Shown here: one piece after another, positions 16,737 through 28,904 of the stretch
How positions within the stretch are numbered: position 1 is the first letter of the stretch
Layout: every line of letters starts with the position of its first letter
Assembly (NCBI RefSeq): GCF_041206865.1
Contig: NZ_JBGEDP010000001.1
Location: forward strand, 3,348,001-3,412,000
Direction: 5' to 3'
Source of the DNA: Mycobacterium sp. HUMS_12744610
GTDB lineage: Bacteria > Actinomycetota > Actinomycetes > Mycobacteriales > Mycobacteriaceae
DNA: 64,000 nucleotides
Made by a program: the position numbers and the translations under genes
The notes under the pieces: model-generated
Told to the model about the DNA's origin: nothing
Database searches by the model: none
Seen by the model: the letters and a program-made list of their open reading frames with translations, nothing else

Positions 16737-17555
16737 TCACGACTCGTCCCGGACTTCTGCCAGGGCCTCGTTGGTCTGACGCTCCCCGGTCCACGAAATT
16801 TGAAGCACGCCAAGCGGCTCCGACTGGTCGAATGCTACCGTCCGGCTCCGATACAGTTCGAGCAGCGCCAGGAAGCGCCCGACGACCTCCATCGGCGCCC
16901 GACAGTCGGCGACCAGCTCCGAGAACGAGACCCACTGGCCGCTGCCCCGCGCCTCCAGGATCGCCAGCAGTTTCTTGGCCTGCTCGGGGACCGAGACCTG
17001 CAGCTCGTGCAGATGCCCGGTGCTCACCGTCGGCGCCGGGCGCGGCGTGAACACGATCGCGGCGATCTGGGCGAAGCGCTCGGCGTCGACACCGAGCATC
17101 ACCTCGGGCAGCAGTTCGGTGAACCGGTCCTCCAGCGACACCGCGCGCGGATAGCTGCGCAGCGCGGTGGCCTCCAGCTCGGCGAACATCTCGGCGACGT
17201 GTTTGAACGCGCGGTACTGCAGCAGGCGCGCGAACAGCAGGTCGCGCACCTCCAGCAGCGCGAGGTCCTCCTCGTCGTCGACCTGCCCGGCCGGCAGCAA
17301 CCGGGCCGCCTTGAGGTCCAGCAGGGTCGCCGCGATCACCAGGAACGCCGTGGTCTCCTCCAGATCGAGTCGCGGGCCGATCTCCCGGGTGTAGGCGATG
17401 AACTCGTCGGTGACCTGGTGCAGCGCCACCTCGGTGACGTCGAGGCGGTGGGCGAAGATCAGCTGCAGCAGCAGATCGAACGGCCCCTCGAAGTTGGTCA
17501 GCCGGACCTGAAAGCCGTTCTTTGGTGCCGCCTCACCGTTGGCGCTGCCGGTCAC
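16737..17555 (-). CDS. scpA: Segregation and condensation protein A
   Basis: Kleisin subunit of the SMC condensin, 272 aa. GTG at 17555 overlaps the stop of the ParA-like gene. The N-terminal signature FEGPFDLLLQLI binds the SMC neck, followed by DFIAYTREI-like helices, LVIAATLLDLKAARLLP, and a C-terminal winged helix that binds the SMC cap. The frame continues upstream to 18302 antiparallel to no feature but out of frame with parA, so that extension is ignored. Confidence 0.95.
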   Translation of the reverse strand: MTGSANGEAAPKNGFQVRLTNFEGPFDLLLQLIFAHRLDVTEVALHQVTDEFIAYTREIGPRLDLEETTAFLVIAATLLDLKAARLLPAGQVDDEEDLALLEVRDLLFARLLQYRAFKHVAEMFAELEATALRSYPRAVSLEDRFTELLPEVMLGVDAERFAQIAAIVFTPRPAPTVSTGHLHELQVSVPEQAKKLLAILEARGSGQWVSFSELVADCRAPMEVVGRFLALLELYRSRTVAFDQSEPLGVLQISWTGERQTNEALAEVRDES

Positions 17556-18415
17556 GCGCCGAATCGGTCGATGAACTCGCGGGCCAGCGCGCGGTAGGCG
17601 ATGGCGCCGGTCGACTTCGGCGCCCAGGTGGTGATGGGCTCGCCCGCCACGCTGGTCTCCGGGAACCGGACGGTTCGGGTGATGACGGTGTCGAACACCA
17701 GGTCGCCGAACCGCTCCACCACGCGGGCCATCACCTCGCGCGCATTGATGGTGCGCGGGTCGTAGCGGGTGATCAGGATTCCGCTGATCTCCAGCTTCGG
17801 GTTGAGCCGGTCGCGGACCTTGTCGACGGTGTCGGTGAGCAGCGCCAGGCCGCGCAGCGAGAAGAACTCGCACTCGGTGGGGATCACCACACCGTCGGCG
17901 CAGGCCAGCCCGTTCACGGTGAGCAGGCCCAGCGACGGCTGGCAGTCGATCAGCACGTAGTCGTAGCGGTCCAGCACCGGGTGCAGCGCGCGGCCCAGGG
18001 TCTGCTCGCGGCCCACCTCGTTGACCAGCTGGATCTCGGCCGCCGAAAGGTCGATGTTGCTGGGCACCAGGTCCAAATTCTTGACCCGGGTGTGCAGCAG
18101 CACGTCGTCGATCGACACCCGCGACTCCACCAGCACGTTGTGGATCGTCTTCTCCAGCTCGTAGTGCGGAACCCCCAGCCCCGCCGACAGGGCACCCTGC
18201 GGGTCCATGTCGACCAGCAGCACCCGCCTGCCGTACTCGGCAAGGGCGGCGCCCAGGTTGATCGTCGACGTGGTCTTCCCGACGCCACCCTTCTGGTTGC
18301 ACATCGCGACGACCTTGGCCGGGCCGTGCGACGTGCGCGGCCCGGGCTCCGGGATCGCCCGCGCCGGTCGCCCGGTCAGACCGATCTCGACGCCGTTGTC
18401 CGGCCGATCGGTCAT
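17552..18415 (-). CDS. ParA/Soj-like ATPase of the scpAB operon
   Basis: 287 aa from ATG at 18415. Deviant Walker A motif CNQKGGVGKTT, Walker A' LLVDMDPQG, and Walker B DYVLIDCQPSLGLL are all present. It is the equivalent of Rv1708, a second ParA-type protein distinct from the origin-linked parA. Its conserved coupling with scpA/scpB suggests a role in chromosome organisation or positioning; direct evidence is lacking. The N-terminal 40 residues before the ATPase core are Pro/Arg-rich and variable. Confidence 0.92.
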   Translation of the reverse strand: MTDRPDNGVEIGLTGRPARAIPEPGPRTSHGPAKVVAMCNQKGGVGKTTSTINLGAALAEYGRRVLLVDMDPQGALSAGLGVPHYELEKTIHNVLVESRVSIDDVLLHTRVKNLDLVPSNIDLSAAEIQLVNEVGREQTLGRALHPVLDRYDYVLIDCQPSLGLLTVNGLACADGVVIPTECEFFSLRGLALLTDTVDKVRDRLNPKLEISGILITRYDPRTINAREVMARVVERFGDLVFDTVITRTVRFPETSVAGEPITTWAPKSTGAIAYRALAREFIDRFGA

Positions 18416-18687
18416 GGCGGGGGTGTTCGGGAGGTGAACATCGCAGGAAAGTCTAACGGCTCCGCGCGCTGACACCGGGCGACCCGCAGGGCGATTTACC
18501 AGCGAATATGCCTGGATGCCGCGGGGTGCCGCCCATTCGAGTGCGCAGGCTTCACACCCGTCACACCAGCACCGTCGGAGCGGTCGTGGCCCGGATCCCA
18601 TCGCCAACGCGCACGCGGCCTCGCGTTTGCGGAGGACCGCGTCCAGCCGCTGCGCCCGCCGCGGCTCGACGGCCTATCGTGGCGGTC

Positions 18688-19440
18688 GTGGACCTCAAGA
18701 AACGGATACCTCTGCTGCGCTGGTCGGCCTGGCGGATGGCCGCCGGGGTCCGCAACATCACCAAGACGGGCCAGATCGGTGACGGGCGGGAAGCGGCCGC
18801 GGTGAAATACGTCCTGCAGCACGCCCGGCCCGGCGACGTCGACGACGTGCTGGCCGCCATCGACACATTCGCCTACGAGAAGTCTCTGCTGATCAACGTG
18901 GGCGACGAGAAGGGACAGCTGCTCGACGCCGCGGTCCGCCGCGCCGATCCCGCGCTCGCACTCGAGCTGGGCACCTACTGCGGTTACGGCGCCCTGCGGA
19001 TCGCCCGGGCAGCGCCGAATGCCAAGGTGTTCTCCGTCGAACTGGCCGAGTCCAACGCCGCCAACGCCCGCCAGATCTGGGCCCATGCCGGGGTCGCCGA
19101 CCGGGTGACATGCGTCGTCGGCACCATCGGCGACGGCGGGCGCACCCTCGACGCCCTGGCCTTTCAACACGGATTCGGTCCCGGCGCACTGGGATTCGTG
19201 TTCCTGGACCACGACAAGAACGCCTACCTCGACGACCTGACCAGCATCCTGGACCGGGGCTGGCTGCGACCGGGTGCGGTCGTGGTCGCCGACAACGTCC
19301 GCATCCCGGGCGCGCCCAAGTACCGCGCCTACATGCGCCGCCAGCAGGGCACGCTGTGGAACACCGTCGAGCACAAGGCACACCTGGAATACCAGTCCAT
19401 GATCTCCGACCTGGTGCTGGAATCCGACTACCTGGGCTGA
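18688..19440 (+). CDS. Catechol O-methyltransferase-like SAM enzyme
   Basis: 250 aa, GTG at 18688 (another GTG at 18679 is possible). It shows the COMT fold: ELGTYCGYGALRIAR for SAM binding, FSVELAESNAANARQIW, the metal-binding FLDHDKNAYLDDL and the VVADNVRIPGAPKY motif. The equivalent is Rv1703c. It likely transfers methyl groups to an ortho-diphenol; substrate unknown. It is the only plus-strand gene between parA and mpg and ends 11 bp from the converging xerD stop. Confidence 0.85.
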   Translation: MDLKKRIPLLRWSAWRMAAGVRNITKTGQIGDGREAAAVKYVLQHARPGDVDDVLAAIDTFAYEKSLLINVGDEKGQLLDAAVRRADPALALELGTYCGYGALRIARAAPNAKVFSVELAESNAANARQIWAHAGVADRVTCVVGTIGDGGRTLDALAFQHGFGPGALGFVFLDHDKNAYLDDLTSILDRGWLRPGAVVVADNVRIPGAPKYRAYMRRQQGTLWNTVEHKAHLEYQSMISDLVLESDYLG

Positions 19441-19451
19441 CCGCCCCCAAC

Positions 19452-20392
19452 CTATTGCGCCCGCGGGTGGGCGCCGGCCCAGACTTCGCGCAGGGCGTGC
19501 ACGGTCACCAGCGTGTAGATCTGCGTCGTCGTGACCGAGGCATGACCGAGAAGTTCCTGCACGACCCGCACGTCGGCGCCGCCCTCGAGAAGATGGGTGG
19601 CAAACGAGTGCCGCAGCATGTGCGGCGACACACCCGAGGTGATACCGGCCCGTTCGGCGGCGTCCTGCAGCACCTGCCACGCGCTCTGCCGCGACAACCG
19701 GCCGCCCCGCACGTTGAGGAAGATCGCCGGCGTGCCACGCCCGCGTCGCGCCAGTTCCGAGCGTCCGCGCACCAGGTACGCGTCCAGCGCCGCCACGGCC
19801 GGACGCCCCACCGGCACCAACCGCTGCTTGCCACCCTTGCCGCGCAGCAACACCGACCGGGCCTCGGTGTCGATGTCGTCGACGTCCAGCCCGACCGCTT
19901 CGGAGATGCGTGATCCCGTGGAATACAACAACTCCAGCAGCGCGCGGTTGCGCAACATCAGCGGGCCGTCGGCCGGGCTGTCGCCGCCGGCGCCCTCCAG
20001 CAGCGCCAGCACCTCGTCGACCGTCAGGCTCTTGGGCAGCCGGCGCGACGGCGTCGGCGGCCGCACCGCCTGTGCCACGTTCAGTTCGGCCAGCCCTTCG
20101 GCGGCGGCAAACCGGTGCAGGCCGCGGACCGCGATCAGCGCCCGGGCCGCCGACACCGCCGACAGTGCGGCGGTCCCGGCCTCGGGGTCGCCGCGACGCA
20201 ACGCCACCAGGAAGTCGCTCACGTCGTTCTCGCCCACCTTCGCCAGATCGTGAATTCCCCGGTCCGCCAGGTGTTTCGAATAGCGCCGCAGGTCGCGGCG
20301 ATAGGAACTGAGCGTGTTCGCCGAAACGCCCCGCTCGATCGTCAGATGGTCGAGGTAGCCCTGCAGTTGCGACTCCAGCGCCACCGTCGCCA

Positions 20393-20393
<1 letters not shown>
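19452..20393 (-). CDS. xerD: Tyrosine recombinase XerD
   Basis: 313 aa, ATG at 20393 overlapping the NUDIX stop by one base. SAM-like N-terminal domain through residue 100, then the catalytic domain with Arg in [11 protein letters not shown], Lys in [19 protein letters not shown] (His-x-x-Arg) and the C-terminal [13 protein letters not shown] with the nucleophilic Tyr. It resolves chromosome dimers at dif with XerC. A serine/threonine-rich end and length fit XerD rather than a phage integrase, and location matches Rv1701. Confidence 0.95.
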
Positions 20394-22808
<2,415 letters not shown>

Positions 22809-22885
22809 TGGGCCTGCCGAACCACGGAATCCCACCCTAACACCCGGCACGCCCAGGTGCCGCGAACACGCCCGGCGCGAGCCGT

Positions 22886-23830
22886 TTACTGCGGGACGGT
22901 GACCGAGGTCGCCCCGTGGCCGATGCCGTACTGCCCGACGTGGCCGCCGTTGATCAGGTCGTGCAGGCCCAGGATCGCGGTGATCCTCCCCGGGGCGGTG
23001 TCGACGTCGTCGACGGTGCTGACCACCGACGACATGCCGGAGTCGGCGCGGGTCACGGCGACCGCGGCGCCGCCGGTGGCAGACCCGTCGCGCCCGGCGA
23101 GCAGCGTGCCCGAACCGTGCGGCGCCAGTGCCGCGGAGAACCGCGCCACACTGACACCCTGGTTGCCGGCGTCCTGCGGCAGCGCCCCGCCGGTCACCAC
23201 GAGTGCGGCGTTGGCCGCCCCCAGGTGATCGGCCGGCTGATAGGTGATGAATCCGGTGTCCCGCAGCGCCGCCAGCACGGTGTCACGCTCGGGATCGCCG
23301 ACGGCGGGCGCGTCGGGGTTGGCGTTGATCAACAGCGCGATGCCCATCAGGTCACCGGCCTGCGAGCCCTGGTCGACGAGCTTGGTGCTCAGTTGCTGGC
23401 CGGCGGGCAGGACCGACGAGTTCACCACCGTACGCAGCTTCTCGGCAGAGTTGGCGTCGACGAACTCCTGGGTCAGGGAAACCGTCCCGGTGACCGCGCC
23501 ACCGGCCTGGCCGACGAACTTCGCGACGGCCGCCACGTCGTCGTCTTTGGCGTCCGGGGTGCGGAACACCACCACCGACTTGCCGCCCAGCGCGTCGTGC
23601 ACGATGCGCCCGGCCAGTTGGTCATCGAAAGTGTTTGCCGCGCCGAGCTTTTGATTCAGCGCATTCTTCTGGTCGTTGAGTCCGCTGATCTGCGTGTACA
23701 GATCACGCTTCTCGGCGCGCAGGCTGGACAGCAGGGTGTCCGACAGGAAGCCGGAACCCAGCACCACCCCCACGGCCAGGGCCAGGAAGACCGCGGCCAG
23801 CGAGAGCGCGTGTTGACGTAACGAGATCAT
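22886..23830 (-). CDS. mctB: MctB/SteB-type envelope protein
   Basis: 314 aa, equivalent of Rv1698. A short cytoplasmic start (MISLRQHALSLA) is followed by one membrane helix (about 11-31, LALAVGVVLGSG), a coiled coil (EKRDLYTQISGLNDQKNALNQKL) and a periplasmic domain. In M. tuberculosis the protein (MctB) is tied to copper tolerance; in corynebacteria the homologous SteB works with SteA to promote septal cell-wall cleavage through RipA. It follows steA without a gap (23831/23830), supporting one complex. The two roles are known for relatives and not separable from sequence. Confidence 0.9.
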   Translation of the reverse strand: MISLRQHALSLAAVFLALAVGVVLGSGFLSDTLLSSLRAEKRDLYTQISGLNDQKNALNQKLGAANTFDDQLAGRIVHDALGGKSVVVFRTPDAKDDDVAAVAKFVGQAGGAVTGTVSLTQEFVDANSAEKLRTVVNSSVLPAGQQLSTKLVDQGSQAGDLMGIALLINANPDAPAVGDPERDTVLAALRDTGFITYQPADHLGAANAALVVTGGALPQDAGNQGVSVARFSAALAPHGSGTLLAGRDGSATGGAAVAVTRADSGMSSVVSTVDDVDTAPGRITAILGLHDLINGGHVGQYGIGHGATSVTVPQ

Positions 23831-25012
23831 CTAGGTCATCCACTTCTGCACCATGAGAGTCAGGTGGTTCCAGTAGTCGGTGATCCAGTGCAGCACCAAG
23901 GCGTCAGTGCGCGAGACCCACAGCGCGACGACGACGGCGATCAGCATCGTCAGCGCCAGCAGCGCGATGGCGCCGCCGGAGATGTTGTGGCGGTACAGGG
24001 TAGCAACGGCCTTGGCGTCCACCACCTTCTCCCCCACCCGCAACCTGGTCAGGAACGTCGACGGGTTGCTCTGCGCGCGCGTGCGGTCGAAGAAGGTCTC
24101 GATGTTGGCGGTGTGGCCGGCCGTCACCAGCAGCGCGGCGCCGTGATGGTCGGCCAGCAGCAGCGCCAGGTCCACGGCCGAACCCGCCGCCGGGAACGTC
24201 ATTGCCCCCACCCCAAGATCCTGGATCCGCGCCAGGCCGGGCGCGTGCCCGTCTGCATCGGCGGGCAGCACGACCTGGGCGCCGCACTTGAGGGCCTCGG
24301 TGCTGATGTGGTCGGGGTCGCCGACGATGAGTTGCGGGCGATATCCTGCCTTGCGCAACACATCCGCACCGCAACCGACACCGATGAGCACCGGCTGGTA
24401 CTCCTTGATGAAGGGCTTGAGCGAGCGCAGGTCGTCTTCGGCGCTGGGCTCGTCGGCGACGATCACGACGTGCCGACGGCGCAGGTCGACGTCGACGTCG
24501 GGGATGCCGATACCGTCGATCAGCAGCGGGCTCTCGCTCTTGATGAACTCGATGGTGTTGCCCGCGAACGCCTCCAGGTGGGCGGCCAGGCCGCTCTTGG
24601 CCTCCCGCATCAGGTCGGCGATGTCGTGGTCGGTGCGCTCGGTCCCGCGGACCAGCCGACGATCCCCCGCGTACACCCCGCCCTCGTGCAGGCGGATCTT
24701 GGCGCCGTCCTTGACCTTCTTGAAGATCTCCGGGCCCGTGTCGTCGATCAGGGTGACCCCGTTGTTGACCAACACCTCCGGGCCCATGTTCGGGTAGCGT
24801 CCCGACACCGAGGGCGACGCGTTGACGACCGCGGCGATGTCGGCTTCCACCAGCGCGTCGGCGGTGATGCGGTCCAAGTCCAGAATGTCGAGTACCACGA
24901 TGTCGCCGGGACAGACCCGGCGCAGCAGGCGGTCGATGTTCCGGTCCACCCGGGCGGTGCCGGTCAGGCCCGGCCGGGACGTGTTACGCGAGAGCAGCCC
25001 TGACATCTTCAT
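23831..25012 (-). CDS. steA: SteA-like membrane protein with thiamin-pyrophosphokinase-like domain
   Basis: 393 aa, equivalent of Rv1697. The cytoplasmic portion resembles a thiamin pyrophosphokinase catalytic fold (GVGCGADVLRKAGYRPQLIVGDPDHIS, with the family's GDxD-type motif) and ends in a transmembrane helix near residue 355-375 (IALLALTMLIAVVVALWV) and a short C-terminal tail. SteA in C. glutamicum partners SteB in cell separation; enzymatic activity has not been shown to my knowledge. ATG at 25012. First gene of the pair, with a strong palindrome 80-100 bp upstream. Confidence 0.88.
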   Translation of the reverse strand: MKMSGLLSRNTSRPGLTGTARVDRNIDRLLRRVCPGDIVVLDILDLDRITADALVEADIAAVVNASPSVSGRYPNMGPEVLVNNGVTLIDDTGPEIFKKVKDGAKIRLHEGGVYAGDRRLVRGTERTDHDIADLMREAKSGLAAHLEAFAGNTIEFIKSESPLLIDGIGIPDVDVDLRRRHVVIVADEPSAEDDLRSLKPFIKEYQPVLIGVGCGADVLRKAGYRPQLIVGDPDHISTEALKCGAQVVLPADADGHAPGLARIQDLGVGAMTFPAAGSAVDLALLLADHHGAALLVTAGHTANIETFFDRTRAQSNPSTFLTRLRVGEKVVDAKAVATLYRHNISGGAIALLALTMLIAVVVALWVSRTDALVLHWITDYWNHLTLMVQKWMT

Positions 25013-25091
25013 GGGCCGATTCTGTCGGCGATGCGCCGCCGGGGCGGGGAGGCGCGCCGTAACACCAGCATCATAAGTTATCTAGAGCCAC

Positions 25092-25115
25092 ACCTGTCAC
25101 AGGCCGGTGACAGGT
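25092..25115. promoter_or_regulatory. 24-bp palindrome upstream of steA
   Basis: ACCTGTCAC and GTGACAGGT are perfect 9-bp inverted repeats with a 6-nt spacer. On the steA strand a candidate -10 TATGAT lies just downstream (about 25075-25080) with GTGACA inside the palindrome as a poor -35 at 19 bp. It is therefore placed like an operator over the steA-mctB promoter; it is 100 bp from the recN end and could also be a terminator stem, but no U-tract follows. Confidence 0.5.
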
Positions 25116-25214
25116 CGGCATCGGGACTGCCGCGCAAGGGTGCGTAGTTGTACGCGGTTTGCGGCGTGTCAGCGCACAAAACACGCGCGGTCGCGGCTGA
25201 TAGGGGTTTCGCCG

Positions 25215-26960
25215 CTAGGGGTGGCTGTCGCGCTGGGCGGCGTCGAGCAACTCGCGGGCGTGGGCGCGGCCGCTGTCGGATTCGCCCAGGCCGGCCAGCA
25301 TCCGCGCCAGCTCGGCGACCCGCTCGTCGCCGGTGACGCCCCGCACCGAACTCGCGCCCCGGGCGCCGTGCACCACCAGGTGCACGTCCGCGTACGCGGC
25401 GACCTGCGGCAGGTGCGTCACCACGATGACCTGATGGGTGCGCGCCAGCCGGGCCAGCCGCCGCCCGATCTGCACCGCCGCGCGGCCGCCGACGCCGGCG
25501 TCGACCTCGTCGAACACCATCGTCAGGCCCGACGCGGAGGCCGCCAGCACCACCTCCAGCGCCAGCATCACCCGGGACAGCTCGCCGCCGGAGGCGCTCT
25601 TGGCCAGCGGCAGCACCGTCATGCCGCGGTGCGCCGCGAAGCCGAACTCGACGTTGTCGACGCCGTCGGCGCCCGCCCTGGCCAGTTCCCCGGAGGGCAG
25701 CGCGAGGGCCGCGGCGTCGTCCGGCTCCGCCGCCTCGATGCCGACTTCGATGGTGAACTCCGCGTCGCCCATCGCCAGGCCGGACAGCTCCGCGGTCACG
25801 TCCTTGGCCAGCCGCTTGGCCGCCTTGCGTCGCGCATTGCTGAGATCGACTGCGGCCGCTGATAATTCGGCTGCCAACTCGTCGACCCGAGCCGACAGGC
25901 CCGCCAGGCCCTCCGGCGAGGTGTCAAGCTGGGCGAGCCGCTCCCGGGCGTCGCGCGCCCAGCGCAGCACGCCGTCGATGTCGGCGGCGTACTTGCGGGT
26001 CAGCGTGCGCAGCTCGGCCTGACGGGCCAGCTTGGATTCCAGCGCACTCGCGTCGACGGGCAGCTCGTCCAGGAAGCCACCGAGCTCGCGGGCCGCCTCG
26101 GCGACCAGCGTCAGGGCATCGCCGACCTGCCCGGCCAGCGCCCGCAGCGTCGCGTCGTCGACCGACTCCAGGGCCGTGCGCGCCCGCCCCAGCCACTCGG
26201 TGGCGCCCGCACCGTCGGCGTCGTCGGTCGCCCCGGCCAGCGCTGCACGCGCACCGGCCGCGGCCTCGCGCAGCGTGTCCAGTTCGGAGAGCCGCACGAT
26301 GTCGGCGACCAGCGCGTCGTCCTCGCCGGGTTTCGGGTCGACGGCGTCGATCTCGGTGAGCGCGAACTTCAGCCGGTCGGCCTCCTGCGCGAGTTCGCGG
26401 GCCCGGGCGCGCCGGTCGGCCAGGTCGCGCCGCGCCGACAGCCAGGCGTCGCGCAGCGTGCGGTAGCGCTCACACGCGGGGGCGGTGCCCGCGAAGCGGT
26501 CCAGCGCGGCGCGCTGCTCCTCCGGGCGCATCAGGCGCAGCTGGTCGTTCTGCCCGTGCAGGGTCAACAGCTCGGCGGTGAAACCGCTCAGCGACTTGGC
26601 CGGCACGCTGCGGCCCCCCAGGTAGGCCCGCGACGGCCCCTCCCGGCTGACCGAGCGCAGCGCGATGACGCTGCCGTCCTCGTCGCGCTCGGACCCCGAC
26701 GCGTCCAGCATCCCGTCCAGGCGCGCGCTCACCGCATCGTCGAGATCGGTTGTGGTGAAACGGCCTTCGACTATGGCGCGCTCGGCCCCGGACCGCACCC
26801 GGGTCGGGTCGGCGCGGGCGCCGCCCAGCAGGTGCAGGCCGGTGACCACCATCGTCTTGCCGGTGCCGGTCTCGCCGGTGAGCACCGTGAGGCCGCGGCC
26901 GAACTCGGCGGTCGCCACGCTGATGGCGCCCAGCGACTCGATCCGAATCTCGGTGAGCAC
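25215..26960 (-). CDS. recN: DNA repair ATPase RecN
   Basis: SMC-like protein acting early in double-strand break repair, 581 aa. Walker A is GETGTGKT at residues 30-37; a long coiled coil (about 150-370) separates it from the ABC signature SGGELSRVMLALEV and Walker B MVFDEVDAGVGG, then the H-loop VTHLPQVAAYAD. Length and motif spacing are normal. It follows nadK by 6 bp, so it is the distal gene of the tlyA-nadK-recN unit. Confidence 0.96.
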   Translation of the reverse strand: MLTEIRIESLGAISVATAEFGRGLTVLTGETGTGKTMVVTGLHLLGGARADPTRVRSGAERAIVEGRFTTTDLDDAVSARLDGMLDASGSERDEDGSVIALRSVSREGPSRAYLGGRSVPAKSLSGFTAELLTLHGQNDQLRLMRPEEQRAALDRFAGTAPACERYRTLRDAWLSARRDLADRRARARELAQEADRLKFALTEIDAVDPKPGEDDALVADIVRLSELDTLREAAAGARAALAGATDDADGAGATEWLGRARTALESVDDATLRALAGQVGDALTLVAEAARELGGFLDELPVDASALESKLARQAELRTLTRKYAADIDGVLRWARDARERLAQLDTSPEGLAGLSARVDELAAELSAAAVDLSNARRKAAKRLAKDVTAELSGLAMGDAEFTIEVGIEAAEPDDAAALALPSGELARAGADGVDNVEFGFAAHRGMTVLPLAKSASGGELSRVMLALEVVLAASASGLTMVFDEVDAGVGGRAAVQIGRRLARLARTHQVIVVTHLPQVAAYADVHLVVHGARGASSVRGVTGDERVAELARMLAGLGESDSGRAHARELLDAAQRDSHP

Positions 26961-26966
26961 CCGCGG

Positions 26967-27890
26967 TTACTTTCCGCGCCACCCGGTCACCGGCAACCGG
27001 AACTTGCGCACCAGCCGGTCGGTGAACGGCGCACTGTCGATGCGCGCCCACTTCACCGGGGTGTCGCAGCGCGCGACCTCGAGCCGGCTGCCGGCGGGCA
27101 CCGGCATCTCGCGGCGCCCGTCGCAGAACACCAGGGCGTCGTGACCGTCCCCTTCGATCTCGATCGCGACGGTGGCATCGGGACTGATGACCATGGGCCG
27201 GGCGAACAACGCGTGAGCGTTGTTGGGCACCACCAGGATCGCCTCGAGGTCCGGCCACAGCACCGGGCCACCGGCGGAGAACGCGTACGCGGTCGACCCG
27301 GTGGGCGTCGACACCAGCACCCCGTCGCAGCCGAAAGCCGACACCGGGCGTCCCTCGATCTCGACGACCACCCCGAGCACACCCAACCGCGGACCGCGTT
27401 CCAGACTCATCTCGTTGAGCGCCCAGTCGCGCCCGATGACCCGGTCGCCCTGGGTCACGACGACGTCGAGGGTCAGGCGGTGCTCCACCTGGTAGTTGCG
27501 GGTGACGACGCGGTCCAGCACGCGATCGATGGTCTCGGCCTCGGCTTCGGCCAGGAATCCGATCCTGCCCAGGTTGACCCCCAGCACCGGGACGCCGGCG
27601 TTTTTCGCCAGCTCCGCCGCCCGCAGGAAGGTGCCGTCGCCACCGAGCACCAGCACCAGCTCGCAGCCCTCGGCCGCGTGCGGGTCGGCCTCGACCACCT
27701 CGATGTCGACGCCCATCGCCCGCATCTCCTCGGGAGCGAGGTGCAGCGATCCCCTGTCGACGGCCTCGGCGGAGAGCAAGCGCAGCCTGATGCCGTTGTC
27801 GCCCAGGACTTTTACTATCCGCCGCGCGGTCTCGGTGGCCTCCTCGCGGCCGGTGTGCACCACCAGCAGGACGGTCCGTTCGGACGTCAT
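26967..27890 (-). CDS. nadK: NAD kinase
   Basis: 307 aa, ATG at 27890. Motifs: [11 protein letters not shown] (catalytic GGDG), [21 protein letters not shown] and the second signature [16 protein letters not shown]. It makes NADP from NAD using ATP or polyphosphate. The start normally overlaps the tlyA stop (ATGA). Because of the tlyA frameshift the nadK frame is open upstream all the way to the tlyA start (28691), so ribosomes that begin at tlyA could read into NadK without stopping. Confidence 0.95.
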   Translation of the reverse strand: MTSERTVLLVVHTGREEATETARRIVKVLGDNGIRLRLLSAEAVDRGSLHLAPEEMRAMGVDIEVVEADPHAAEGCELVLVLGGDGTFLRAAELAKNAGVPVLGVNLGRIGFLAEAEAETIDRVLDRVVTRNYQVEHRLTLDVVVTQGDRVIGRDWALNEMSLERGPRLGVLGVVVEIEGRPVSAFGCDGVLVSTPTGSTAYAFSAGGPVLWPDLEAILVVPNNAHALFARPMVISPDATVAIEIEGDGHDALVFCDGRREMPVPAGSRLEVARCDTPVKWARIDSAPFTDRLVRKFRLPVTGWRGK

Positions 27891-28691
27891 CGCGGGCCCT
27901 CCGTCACGGCGCGACGCACCGCGTCCCCCAGCTCGTCTCCGGTCAGCGCGCGATCGGTCTCGGCGCGCAGCCACAAGAAGTACTCCACGTTGCCCGAGGG
28001 ACCCGGCAACGGGCTGGCGGCGACGCCGACCGTGTGCCAACCCAGCTCCCCGGCCCGCCGCCACGGCCAGCACCGAGTCGGCGCGCAAACCGGGATCGGC
28101 CACCACCCCACCGGCACCCACCAGGCCCCTGCCCACCTCAAACTGCGGCTTCACCATGGGAACGATATCCGCGCCGCCCCGCGCGCACCGAACCAGCGCG
28201 GGCAACACGGTGGCCAGCGAGATGAACGACAGGTCGGCCACCACCACGTCGACCGCCCCGCCGATCGCCTCCGGTGTCAGGTCGCGGACGTTGGTCCGCT
28301 CGACGACGACCACCCGCGGATCGCTGCGCAGCGACCAGGCCAGCTGCCCGTACCCCACGTCGGCGGCGACCACCTCGGCGGCCCCGCGGTCCAGCAGCAC
28401 CTCGGTGAACCCGCCCGTCGACGCCCCGGCGTCCAGGCAGCGGCGGTCCGCCAGGGAGATGTCGAAGGCGTCGAGTGCGCCGATGAGCTTGTGCGCCCCG
28501 CGCGACACCCAGCCGCGTTCGCCGTCGGCGACGGTCAGCCTGGCGGTGACGGCGACGGCGGTGCCCGGCTTGCGCGCGGGCAGCCCGTCGATGCTGACCT
28601 TCCCGGCGTCGATCAACTCCGCGGCCTGCTGACGCGACCGGGCGAGGCCGCGCCGAACGAGCTCGGCGTCAACGCGGGCACGTCGCGCCAC
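27887..28691 (-). pseudogene. tlyA: tlyA, 2'-O-rRNA methyltransferase, frameshifted
   Basis: TlyA methylates 16S C1409 and 23S C1920 and is needed for capreomycin/viomycin sensitivity. The S4 domain ([23 protein letters not shown]) and SAM motif [19 protein letters not shown] are intact in the first frame. At about 28053-28062 the frame changes: the expected C-terminus ([25 protein letters not shown]) is in another frame to the stop at 27887, consistent with loss of 2 nt from a GCGCGGG-like run. The catalytic Glu of the K-D-K-E set lies in GNVEYF, after the break, so the single-frame product would be inactive. The shifted frame has no stop and fuses with nadK. Could be genuine or an assembly error in a GC tract. 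Confidence 0.8.
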
Positions 28692-28695
28692 CGCG

Positions 28696-28881
28696 CTAGC
28701 CCTTCTCCGCCGACTCCAGCGCGGCCAGCAGCACGTCGTGCGCCTCGGAGAGGCGGCGGGCTATGTCTTCCAGCTGGGCGAGCGAGGGCCCGTCCTCGGC
28801 GGTTTCGGACTCCCCGGGGTCGGGCAGCCGGGCGAGCAGGGTGTCGATTTCGGCGCGGATCTGGTCAGGGTCGATATCCAT
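28696..28881 (-). CDS. Small conserved mycobacterial protein (Rv1693-like)
   Basis: 61 aa, acidic and helical, with [17 protein letters not shown] and [29 protein letters not shown]. No known domain. It stands 4 bp before tlyA in the same direction, as in M. tuberculosis, so it is probably translated as part of that operon. The heptad pattern suggests a short coiled coil; function unknown. Confidence 0.8.
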   Translation of the reverse strand: MDIDPDQIRAEIDTLLARLPDPGESETAEDGPSLAQLEDIARRLSEAHDVLLAALESAEKG

Positions 28882-28904
28882 CGCGTCCCTACGCTAGTCA
28901 TCCA

